DNA from: Nitrosotalea sp.
GTDB taxonomy: Archaea > Thermoproteota > Nitrososphaeria > Nitrososphaerales > Nitrosopumilaceae
DNA: 5,637 nucleotides
NCBI GenBank assembly: GCA_022545805.1
Contig: JAKEIJ010000116.1
Span: 1-5,637 of the forward strand
Reading direction: 5' to 3'
The position numbers were made by a program, and so were the translations under genes. The notes beneath the pieces were generated by a model. It was given only the letters and a program-made list of their open reading frames with translations. It was not told where the DNA came from and made no database searches. Positions within the stretch are counted from its first letter, which is position 1, and each line of letters begins with the position of its first letter. Below, one piece after another: positions 1-5,212 of this stretch.

Positions 1-1
1 G

Positions 2-253
2 GGTGCACAAGTTACATGGATGAACTCAGATTCTGTAACCCACACTGTAACAAGTGGTAAATCAACAGACTCTAAGACTGGAACCTTATTTGATCAAACA
101 GTCTCGCCAGGAAAGTCGGTCTCTATCAATATTAATAATGCTGGAACAATTAATTATTTCTGTAAAATACATCCATGGATTACAGGTCAGTTAATTGTTG
201 GATCAAGTATTAGTAACTCAAGCGTACAAATTGGTAATGCTACAGTAAATTAA
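2..253 (+). CDS. Blue-copper (plastocyanin/amicyanin-like cupredoxin) protein, 3' part
   Basis: The frame is open from base 2 to the stop at 251-253, giving 83 visible residues; the start and any signal peptide lie before the window. An ATG at 20 is internal, because the preceding codons (GAQVTW) already belong to the cupredoxin fold. The pattern is a type-1 copper site: DSVTHTV supplies the first His (codon 41-43), and YFCKIHPWITG supplies Cys (161-163) and the second His (170-172). Family members bind one copper and carry electrons outside the membrane; ammonia-oxidising archaea encode many of them. The expected axial Met of the amicyanin-like C-x2-H-x2-M loop is Ile here (ATT, 179-181), so the site may lack a sulfur axial ligand. 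The tail after LIVG is Ser/Asn-rich, has two N-x-S/T sequons (NSS, NAT) and no C-terminal membrane segment. The family is clear; the redox partner is unknown. Confidence 0.88.
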   Translation, partial: GAQVTWMNSDSVTHTVTSGKSTDSKTGTLFDQTVSPGKSVSININNAGTINYFCKIHPWITGQLIVGSSISNSSVQIGNATVN

Positions 254-382
254 GTAATTATCCATCTTTCTGGACAAAATTATCTTAAATTATCTATACT
301 TCATAGTATCTCTATAGATGAGATGATGAGGCCATAGTAAAGACTGTCAAGTTCGACCAACTTTGTAAATCCATTACTCAAT

Positions 383-543
383 TGTAACATGAAACTGTGT
401 AACTTTGATACATGGTTAAAGGTCCTAATCAATTTGAATAGATTTGGTGTGCAGATTATAGTTATCAGAGTTTGACCAGTTATGCATGTAACAACGATCT
501 AAAAAAAATTAACGCAAGACTAGAATTTGTAACATTGACACAT
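383..543. repeat. Four TGTAAC motifs within two degenerate repeat units
   Basis: TGTAAC occurs at 383-388, 398-403, 487-492 and 528-533. The longer context is also shared: TGTAACTTTGATACAT (398-413) matches TGTAACATTGACACAT (528-543) at 14 of 16 positions. GTTCGACCA (351-359) recurs as GTTTGACCA (470-478), and TTGTAACATGAAAC (382-395) resembles TTGTACATGAACC (about 544-556). This looks like an old, decayed duplication of roughly 120-130 bases, or a cluster of protein-binding sites upstream of the 609 gene. Function is unknown. Confidence 0.4.
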
Positions 544-562
544 TTGTACATGAACCTAACAT

Positions 563-587
563 AAACGTGAGCGTTTCTTAAATAAAA
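563..587 (+). promoter_or_regulatory. Probable TATA box and adjacent inverted repeat for the 609 gene
   Basis: TTAAATAAAA at 578-587 is a good archaeal TATA-like element. Placed at -26/-27 it predicts transcription starting near 607-610, at or just before the proposed start codon, so the mRNA would be leaderless or nearly so. Immediately upstream, AAACG-tgag-CGTTT (563-576) is a perfect 5-bp inverted repeat over the BRE position and could be an operator. Inferred from sequence only. Confidence 0.45.
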
Positions 588-608
588 TTCTGCGTAATTA
601 ATTGTGCA

Positions 609-857
609 TTGTTCTCAAAAATGCTGATAATAATATTGGCTTCCTCAATAGGCGGAGTTGCAGCCATATCTTTTGGTATGATGTCAGCATCTGGCTGGGT
701 AACACCTGGTGTATATTCTGGGGCAAGCGACGCATCACGTGCTCCATCCAGTACGACAAACTGTTATTCATTCCAAACTGGATGTTTGAATACTAATTCT
801 GAAATACCATCAACGATTCCAAATAATGGAACACATCTGAGTGGCAATTATCCATAA
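609..857 (+). CDS. Small exported or membrane-anchored protein, unknown function
   Basis: 82 codons from TTG at 609, or 78 from ATG at 621. I prefer TTG: it adds the only positive charge (Lys4) in front of the hydrophobic stretch, as signal peptides need, and it sits at the predicted transcription start. The ATG cannot be excluded, and neither start has a Shine-Dalgarno sequence. Residues 5-24 are hydrophobic and small (LIIILASSIGGVAAISFG), fitting a Sec signal or a single N-terminal anchor. The remaining ~55 residues are rich in Ser, Thr, Asn, Gly and Pro with almost no charge, typical of extracytoplasmic archaeal proteins. Two cysteines, C52 and C59 (C-x6-C), could form a disulfide, and N73-G-T is a glycosylation sequon. 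No metal site or known domain is recognised. It lies between a cupredoxin gene and a pox-like gene, apparently with its own promoter. Confidence 0.6.
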   Translation: MFSKMLIIILASSIGGVAAISFGMMSASGWVTPGVYSGASDASRAPSSTTNCYSFQTGCLNTNSEIPSTIPNNGTHLSGNYP

Positions 858-901
858 GATATCAATGTCGCGTTCTGGAAGAATATTTACTTGAGAATAT
901 G

Positions 902-910
902 AATTTAAAA
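902..910 (+). promoter_or_regulatory. Possible TATA box for the pyruvate oxidase-like gene
   Basis: AATTTAAAA is the best TATA-like run in the 128-base gap 858-985. It predicts a transcript start near 932-936 and a leader of about 50 nt. There is no Shine-Dalgarno before the start at 986. The alternative, a leaderless transcript starting near 986, would need a TATA box around 955-962, where only a poor match (TACTCTTATC) is present. The rest of the gap shows nothing else I can support. Confidence 0.3.
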
Positions 911-985
911 CTAAAAAAGTATTTGTGTTCCAATTGAATCTACAATCTAAAGAATACTCTTATCCAAGTACGAGCTTTTTATGTT

Positions 986-2782
986 ATGACAGAATTTAAC
1001 GGGCTCAAAACATCCGATATAATTGTTGAAGGCCTACTCAGATGGGGAGTGGAAGTAGTTTTTGGATTACCAGGAGATGGAATCAACGGAGTAATTGAAG
1101 CATTGAGACTTCGTCAAGATAAGATAAGATTCATTCTAGTAAGACATGAAGAATCAGCAGCATTTATGGCATGTGCATATGCCAAATACACCGGCAAACT
1201 TGGAGTATGTTTAGCAACATCAGGTCCTGGTGCAACTCATCTGCTAACTGGATTGTATGATGCAAAAGCAGATAGCGCTCCAGTAATTGCGATCACTGGA
1301 AATACATATTCTGATACAATGGGAACAAAATATCAACAAGATGTGAATCTATTACAATTATTTTCAGATGTTGCGGTTTACAACAACATGATCAACAGTC
1401 CAGAGCATGCCGAGTCTGTAATTGACATTGCATGTAGAAGTGCACTGACACTAAGAGGCGTAAGCCACATAACCATTCCAATCGACACACAAGAGCAAAA
1501 ACTTGAAGGTAAATACACAAGACATAATGTTGGGGGACATACATCTCATCTTCTTTCCCCCACAACTACTGCTAGAATTCCCGACATGATCTTACTTGAA
1601 AAAGCTGCAGAAATTCTAAACTCAGGTAACAAAATAGTTTTGTTAGTAGGACAGGGAGCACTTGATGCAGGAGATGAAGTAATTGAAGTTGCAAAGAAAC
1701 TTTCTGCACCGGTGGTCAAAGCACTTCTTGGCAAGGCTGTCATACCTGATGATAATCCATATGGCATAGGAGGGCTAGGACTGCTTGGTACTGAACCTGC
1801 AAGTGATGCAATGGCTGAAGCAGATACCTTGTTGATGATTGGAACCTCATTTCCATATATGGAATATCTTCCAAAGCCTGGAAATGCAAGAGGAATTCAG
1901 ATTGACTTGTTTCCTGAAAAAATTGGACTCAGATATCCTGTGGAGGTTGGTCTAGTGGGTGATGCAAAACGTACTCTTGACAAGTTATTACCATTATTAC
2001 ATCAAAAGGATGACAAGTTTCTAAAATCAAAACAAGAATCTATGAAGAAATGGAATAGTCTGATGAGTTCTTCCGACCCGTTGGCTAAACCAATAAAACC
2101 TCAGCTGATTGCAAAAGCAGTTTCAGAAGAATTGGAAGATAATGCAATAATTTCAGTAGATAGTGGAACTAACACTATCTGGGCAGCGCGTCATATTGAT
2201 ATTAAAAAAGGCATGAAATTTTCCCTCTCTGGAACTCTTTCATCAATGGCATGTGGTTTGCCATATGCAATAGCGGCGCAAATTGCATTTCCTGATAGGC
2301 AGTCTGTCGCTTTCGTGGGAGATGGTGGATTTACAATGCTGATGGGAGAATTTGCTACGGCAATAAAGTACAATCTCCCGATAAAAGTCGTCATCATAAA
2401 AAATAATATTCTCGGAATGATTAGATGGGAACAACTGGCATTTCTTGGGAATCCAGAGTTTGGGGTAGAGTTTTCTCCAATAGATTTTGTCAAGTTTGCA
2501 GAAGCATGCGGTGGAAAAGGATATTCGATCAAAGAACCACATGAAATTAAAAAAGTGATGCATGAAGCAATGCTACAAAATGTACCAACAATCATAGAGG
2601 CATATGTAGATCCTTTTGAACCACCAATGCCACCCAAAATGGATATTAAATTGGTAAGCAAGATGGCAGAATCTTTTGCAAAAGGAGAACCATATGCAAA
2701 GAGGATAGGGCTTACAATTTTTAGGAATCAGATACATGAAATATTAAGAAAAATTCATCCTGATGACAAAAAAGACAATTAG
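986..2782 (+). CDS. ThDP-dependent enzyme, pyruvate oxidase / pyruvate:quinone oxidoreductase (PoxB/YdaP) type
   Basis: 598 residues with the three-domain layout of the acetolactate synthase/pyruvate oxidase superfamily. An N-terminal PYR domain (about 1-175) has the catalytic Glu in RHEES (E55). A central FAD-type domain (about 200-340) contains GTSFPY (286-291), the pyruvate-oxidase form, where acetolactate synthase has G-x-RF-x-DR. A C-terminal PP domain has an intact Mg-ThDP motif: GDG at 445-447 and NN at 473-474. The tail (EPPMPPK and an amphipathic stretch after residue 560) matches the PoxB/YdaP group, where the C terminus can contact membranes. Predicted reaction: oxidative decarboxylation of pyruvate to acetate and CO2, with electrons passed to quinone or another acceptor; the substrate is inferred. 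ATG 986 is the only ATG in this open stretch, whose frame is closed upstream by TGA at 935. It is set apart from ilvB by a 239-base regulatory gap, so it is probably a separate transcription unit. Another ThDP decarboxylase of the same architecture remains possible. Confidence 0.88.
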   Translation: MTEFNGLKTSDIIVEGLLRWGVEVVFGLPGDGINGVIEALRLRQDKIRFILVRHEESAAFMACAYAKYTGKLGVCLATSGPGATHLLTGLYDAKADSAPVIAITGNTYSDTMGTKYQQDVNLLQLFSDVAVYNNMINSPEHAESVIDIACRSALTLRGVSHITIPIDTQEQKLEGKYTRHNVGGHTSHLLSPTTTARIPDMILLEKAAEILNSGNKIVLLVGQGALDAGDEVIEVAKKLSAPVVKALLGKAVIPDDNPYGIGGLGLLGTEPASDAMAEADTLLMIGTSFPYMEYLPKPGNARGIQIDLFPEKIGLRYPVEVGLVGDAKRTLDKLLPLLHQKDDKFLKSKQESMKKWNSLMSSSDPLAKPIKPQLIAKAVSEELEDNAIISVDSGTNTIWAARHIDIKKGMKFSLSGTLSSMACGLPYAIAAQIAFPDRQSVAFVGDGGFTMLMGEFATAIKYNLPIKVVIIKNNILGMIRWEQLAFLGNPEFGVEFSPIDFVKFAEACGGKGYSIKEPHEIKKVMHEAMLQNVPTIIEAYVDPFEPPMPPKMDIKLVSKMAESFAKGEPYAKRIGLTIFRNQIHEILRKIHPDDKKDN

Positions 2783-2809
2783 CCAGACCTAAAATTCTCA
2801 GATCTAAAC

Positions 2810-2858
2810 TTCTAGGAACCGGTTTTGCTCAAAACTGGCCATGCCTGAGTGCCTAGAA
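2810..2858 (+). repeat. Nested inverted repeat after the pox-like gene
   Basis: An outer stem TTCTAGG (2810-2816) pairs with CCTAGAA (2852-2858). Inside it, CCGGTTTT (2819-2826) pairs with AAAACTGG (2831-2838) with one G-U pair and a GCTC loop. The 13 bases CCATGCCTGAGTG (2839-2851) are left unpaired. TGCCTGAG/TGCCTAGA at 2842-2857 is a short tandem near-repeat. It begins 27 bases after the pox-like stop, so a 3' end or processing structure is the simplest reading; a structured RNA element is possible. Confidence 0.55.
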
Positions 2859-2877
2859 ACCAGCAACATATTGAGAC

Positions 2878-2882
2878 TTTTT
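2878..2882 (+). terminator. T-run, candidate terminator of the pox-like transcript
   Basis: Five T's (gacTTTTTgac) 19 bases after the nested inverted repeat and just before the ilv promoter. Archaeal RNA polymerase terminates at oligo-T stretches without needing a hairpin, so this is a plausible but short terminator. Confidence 0.35.
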
Positions 2883-2888
2883 GACCAA

Positions 2889-2931
2889 ATACTTATTAAT
2901 AATTTTAGACGCAAAAATAATTGATAAGTAT
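2889..2931. repeat. 43-bp imperfect palindrome over the ilv promoter, candidate operator
   Basis: The left arm ATACTTATTAATAATTTT (2889-2906) pairs with the right arm at 2914-2931. Of 18 positions 16 are Watson-Crick, one is G-T and one is mismatched (2901/2919), with a 7-base centre AGACGCA. The outer eight bases, ATACTTAT/ATAAGTAT, are perfect. It covers the probable BRE, TATA box and transcription start, so a bound dimeric regulator would block initiation. An Lrp/AsnC-family protein is a natural guess because these archaeal regulators bind AT-rich palindromes, but nothing here identifies the regulator. Confidence 0.65.
2898..2907 (+). promoter_or_regulatory. Probable TATA box of the ilv operon
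   Basis: AATAATTTTA is centred 27-28 bases before the ATG at 2930. That is the archaeal spacing expected if transcription begins at or next to that ATG, which would make the leader ORF the leaderless first cistron. An alternative TATA at 2891-2900 (ACTTATTAAT) would shift the start a few bases upstream and leave the conclusion unchanged. Confidence 0.5.
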
Positions 2932-2992
2932 GACAAAAGTGGACTCGACAAGCATTTCAAGTATTGTGTTGCTAGTCGAGCTTGTGCTGTAA
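2930..2992 (+). CDS. Putative Ile/Val/Leu-rich leader peptide of the ilvBN operon
   Basis: A complete 20-codon ORF, ATG 2930 to TAA 2990, encoding MTKVDSTSISSIVLLVELVL. Ten of 20 residues, and nine of the last 12, are Ile, Val or Leu, the end products of the operon that starts 29 bases downstream. This is the signature of leader peptides that control ilv operons in enterobacteria, where a ribosome slowed at these codons changes leader RNA folding. The four Val codons are GTG, GTG, GTC and GTG, whereas the start of ilvB mostly uses GTA (about 11 of the first 19 Val codons, hand count). The four Leu codons are all different. No ribosome binding site precedes the ORF, but the TATA spacing suggests a leaderless mRNA beginning at this ATG. 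It overlaps alternative RNA stems. A chance ORF is the competing explanation; translation is not shown by sequence alone. Confidence 0.6.
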   Translation: MTKVDSTSISSIVLLVELVL

Positions 2993-3021
2993 GACACAGC
3001 GATTTTCGGAGATAGAAAATT
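2944..3021 (+). promoter_or_regulatory. Structured ilvB leader RNA with competing stems (candidate attenuator)
   Basis: Stem A: CTCGAC (2944-2949) with GTCGAG (2975-2980), continued past an A-A mismatch by AGCA/TGCT (2951-2954/2970-2973). Stem B: ACAAGC (2948-2953) with GCTTGT (2980-2985). A and B share bases and cannot coexist. Stem C: GCTGT (2986-2990) with ACAGC (2996-3000), covering the leader stop codon and followed by GATTTT. Stem D: ATTTTC (3002-3007) with GAAAAT (3015-3020), whose 7-nt loop GGAGATA holds the ilvB ribosome binding site. TGTGT (2965-2969) could also pair with ACACA (2994-2998). A ribosome within the leader ORF would disrupt A and B; one at its stop would disrupt C and probably D. 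This fits translation-dependent control, but the direction of the effect cannot be deduced by eye. Confidence 0.55.
3008..3011 (+). promoter_or_regulatory. Shine-Dalgarno of ilvB, in a hairpin loop
   Basis: GGAG lies 10 bases before ATG 3022 and matches the archaeal anti-Shine-Dalgarno. It supports 3022 as the start and shows that ilvB is read from a leadered mRNA. It sits in the loop of a 6-bp A/T-rich hairpin (3002-3020). Confidence 0.6.
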
Positions 3022-4710
3022 ATGGAAAAAATATCAGGTGCTAGGTCTTTGATGCTTGCTTTGGAAAAAGAAGGTGTGGAAATTGCCTTCGGGTTACCGG
3101 GAGGTGCAAACTTGCCAATCTATGACGAACTCTACAAGAGTAACATCCGTCATGTATTGGTAAGACATGAGCAGTCAGCTTCGCATATGGCAGACGGTTT
3201 TGGCAGAGTAAGCAGAAGACCAGGAGTATGCTTTGCAACATCAGGTCCTGGTGCAACAAATATTGTTACAGGAATTGCAACTGCACAGGCAGATTCTGCA
3301 CCAATGATTGCAATCACAGGCCAAGTACCATCAAAGATGATTGGACGTGACGCATTTCAAGAAAGCGATATTATCGGAATTACAAACCCTATTGTAAAAT
3401 ATGCATTCCAGCCAATGTCTCCAAATGAAATTCCAGAGGTAGTCAAAAAGGCATTTTACATTGCATCAACTGGAAGACCAGGACCAGTATTGATAGATAT
3501 TCCAAAAGATGTACAACAAAATGAAGCTGAGGTACGTTTTCCAGCCGAAGTCAAAGTCAGAGGATATCACCCATGGGTTGACCCAGACATTACACAGATA
3601 GAGCGAGCAACAGAGATGCTCTTATCTGCAGAGAGGCCAATAATTCTTGCAGGAGGAGGCGTCATCATATCAAGCGCATTTGCAGAGTTACAATCAATTG
3701 CAGAGTTGCTCATGATTCCAGTAGTTACTACTTTCAAAGGAAAGGGATCATTCCCAGAGAACCACCCGCTCTCACTTGGACCAATAGGAATGCATGGCCA
3801 TGCAGAGGCAAACAAGATGATGACAGAGGCAGACTGTGTGCTAGCATGCGGTTCAAGATTTTCAGACAGGTCAGTTGGTACATTTGAAGAATTTGAGAGA
3901 AACTTGAAAATTATTCACATGGACGTTGACCCAGCAGAGATTGGAAAGAACCAGACAACAAATGTTGCAGTGGTGGGAGATGTAAAAACATCACTCAGGA
4001 TAATGGTCAAGATGCTAATCCAAAAAGCAATCAAGCGAAATGGAGAAACCGCATGGGCAAAAAAAGTCAAGGAGACAAAGGAATACTATAGAGAAAATCT
4101 CAAAATACACCCACATCCACTAGCAGCTTCAAAGGTTCTCAAAAAATTAAGAGAAGTATTACCAGCACAATCAATTGTCACTACCGAAGTCGGACAACAT
4201 CAAATGTGGGCATCGCTATTTTTTGACGTAATCCATCCTGGTACGTTTTTCAGCTCAACAGGTCTTGGAACAATGGGTTGGGGATTTCCAGCTGCAATAG
4301 GTGCCAAGGCAGCAAAACCAGATGTCCCAGTGTTAGATATCGCTGGAGAGGGAAGTTTCAACATGACAGAGAACTCACTTGCAGTATCCGTGCTAGAAGA
4401 CATTCCAGTTATTGTATTCTTGTTAAATAATTTCACACTTGGTATGGTTGCACAGTGGCAGAGAACATTTTATGACAGGAGAATGATTGGTGTAGATCTC
4501 AAGAATTGTCCGGATTATGTCAAGATAGCAGAAGCATACGGAGCACAGGGAATAAGAGCCACTAACTTGGACGAAATCGGTAAGGCAGTCCAGACAGCAA
4601 TAAAGAGCGATATCGCAACCGTAATCGACATACCAATCGACCCACAAGAAGATGTCTCGCCATTCGTTGCTCCAGGAACATCACTTAAGGACATGATCTT
4701 ACCATCATAG
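3022..4710 (+). CDS. ilvB: Acetolactate (acetohydroxyacid) synthase, large catalytic subunit
   Basis: 562 residues, normal family length. It joins two pyruvates to 2-acetolactate (Val/Leu route), or pyruvate and 2-oxobutyrate to 2-aceto-2-hydroxybutyrate (Ile route), in the cytoplasm using ThDP, Mg and FAD. The PYR domain has catalytic E50 in RHEQS, ATSGPGAT, and AFQESDIIGIT typical of acetolactate synthases. The FAD domain has GSRFSDR (277-283), which separates it from the pyruvate oxidase group. The PP domain carries MVAQWQ with W479, the position of the Trp linked to 2-oxobutyrate preference and herbicide sensitivity in characterised enzymes. The Mg-ThDP motif reads GEG (442-444) rather than the usual GDG, with NN intact at 469-470; the acidic ligand is kept but longer. 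ATG 3022 has a GGAG 10 bases upstream. ilvN follows after 10 bases. The leader ORF and promoter palindrome upstream suggest regulation by branched-chain amino acids. Confidence 0.96.
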   Translation: MEKISGARSLMLALEKEGVEIAFGLPGGANLPIYDELYKSNIRHVLVRHEQSASHMADGFGRVSRRPGVCFATSGPGATNIVTGIATAQADSAPMIAITGQVPSKMIGRDAFQESDIIGITNPIVKYAFQPMSPNEIPEVVKKAFYIASTGRPGPVLIDIPKDVQQNEAEVRFPAEVKVRGYHPWVDPDITQIERATEMLLSAERPIILAGGGVIISSAFAELQSIAELLMIPVVTTFKGKGSFPENHPLSLGPIGMHGHAEANKMMTEADCVLACGSRFSDRSVGTFEEFERNLKIIHMDVDPAEIGKNQTTNVAVVGDVKTSLRIMVKMLIQKAIKRNGETAWAKKVKETKEYYRENLKIHPHPLAASKVLKKLREVLPAQSIVTTEVGQHQMWASLFFDVIHPGTFFSSTGLGTMGWGFPAAIGAKAAKPDVPVLDIAGEGSFNMTENSLAVSVLEDIPVIVFLLNNFTLGMVAQWQRTFYDRRMIGVDLKNCPDYVKIAEAYGAQGIRATNLDEIGKAVQTAIKSDIATVIDIPIDPQEDVSPFVAPGTSLKDMILPS

Positions 4711-4720
4711 TGAAGATATC

Positions 4721-5212
4721 ATGTGGTCAATAATTTCAGTCCTAGTAGAAAACAAGCCCGGTGTCTTGTTCAAGATTACAAACTTGTTTAGATCAAGAAA
4801 CTACAACATCGACAGCATATCAGTAGGGGTAACTGAAAACCCAGAGGTCTCCAGAATGACGATAACCACAGAGGCAGACGAAAAGCAACTCAACCAAATC
4901 ATAAAGCAATTAGACAAGTTGATTGATACATTAGAAGTAAAACTATTAGACGAGAAAAAGAGTGTATACCGTGAGCTTGTCATGATGAAACTAAAAGTAT
5001 CAAAGCCAACTGACATCAAAGAAATAACAGATCTTGCAAACGCGTTCAAGTGTGATGTCCATGACGTCAGAAAGACTTCAATCATAATAGAGATCACAGC
5101 AACTCCAGACAGAATTGATGCATTAACAGATCTTGTCAAGGGATACGGCATCTTGGAGATGGCAAGAACTGGCATTTGCGCACTAGCAAGAGGGCACGGA
5201 GATGAAGGTTAG
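4721..5212 (+). CDS. ilvN: Acetolactate synthase, small regulatory subunit
   Basis: 163 residues, the same length as E. coli IlvH. Residues 2-75 form an ACT domain ([18 protein letters not shown]...YNIDSISVG...SRMTI) that binds the feedback inhibitor; residues 85-160 are the C-terminal small-subunit domain ending GICALARG. The subunit activates IlvB and makes it sensitive to valine. Asn11, Gly14 and Asn29, positions where changes relieve valine inhibition in E. coli IlvH, are all conserved and numbered identically, so valine feedback is likely retained. The gene starts 10 bases after the ilvB stop with only a weak upstream purine stretch (GTGAAGA), consistent with translational coupling. Its end overlaps the next gene by 11 bases, so ilvB, ilvN and the leuA-like gene are probably one transcript. 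Confidence 0.95.
   Translation: MWSIISVLVENKPGVLFKITNLFRSRNYNIDSISVGVTENPEVSRMTITTEADEKQLNQIIKQLDKLIDTLEVKLLDEKKSVYRELVMMKLKVSKPTDIKEITDLANAFKCDVHDVRKTSIIIEITATPDRIDALTDLVKGYGILEMARTGICALARGHGDEG
5190..5194 (+). promoter_or_regulatory. Shine-Dalgarno of the leuA-like gene inside ilvN
   Basis: GAGGG ends seven bases before ATG 5202 and decides that start. It lies within the last codons of ilvN, consistent with coupled translation across the overlap. Confidence 0.55.

Larger units (their letters stand above)
254..608. other. Non-coding region between cupredoxin and small exported protein genes
   Basis: No convincing ORF on either strand. It contains short weak hairpins just after the cupredoxin stop (TCCA/TGGA at about 262-275; ATACT-tcat-AGTAT at 296-309), an AAGTT-cgacc-AACTT stem at 349-363, four TGTAAC motifs, and a promoter near its 3' end. 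No tRNA or convincing box C/D RNA was found. Confidence 0.6.

Noticed and set aside
348..365. GTTCGA at 351-356 resembles a tRNA T-loop
   Set aside because: No flanking 5-bp T-stem in the right register, and no acceptor or anticodon arm can be built around it.
320..400. ATGATGA at 323-329 matches the C box of an archaeal box C/D small RNA
   Set aside because: No CTGA D or D' box occurs within the next 70 bases, so the expected C-D'-C'-D layout is missing.
602..796. 64-codon TTG-initiated frame overlapping the 609 gene
   Set aside because: Cys/Trp/Arg-rich, irregular composition typical of an out-of-frame shadow; the 609 frame has a coherent signal-peptide-like N terminus.
2191..2661. Long minus-strand ORFs inside the pox-like gene, and similar ones inside ilvB, ilvN and the leuA-like gene
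   Set aside because: They lie antisense to strongly supported coding frames and show no recognisable domain; shadow ORFs.
2841..2924. 27-codon ORF (ATG 2841, stop 2922-2924) just upstream of the leader ORF
   Set aside because: No ribosome binding site or well-placed TATA box, unremarkable composition, and it runs through the putative T-run terminator and promoter palindrome; most likely chance.
2986..3006. Hairpin 2986-3000 followed by ATTTT as a bacterial-type intrinsic terminator
   Set aside because: Only 5 bp with four T's, it covers the leader stop codon, and archaeal termination does not depend on such hairpins; kept as a possible regulatory stem rather than called a terminator.
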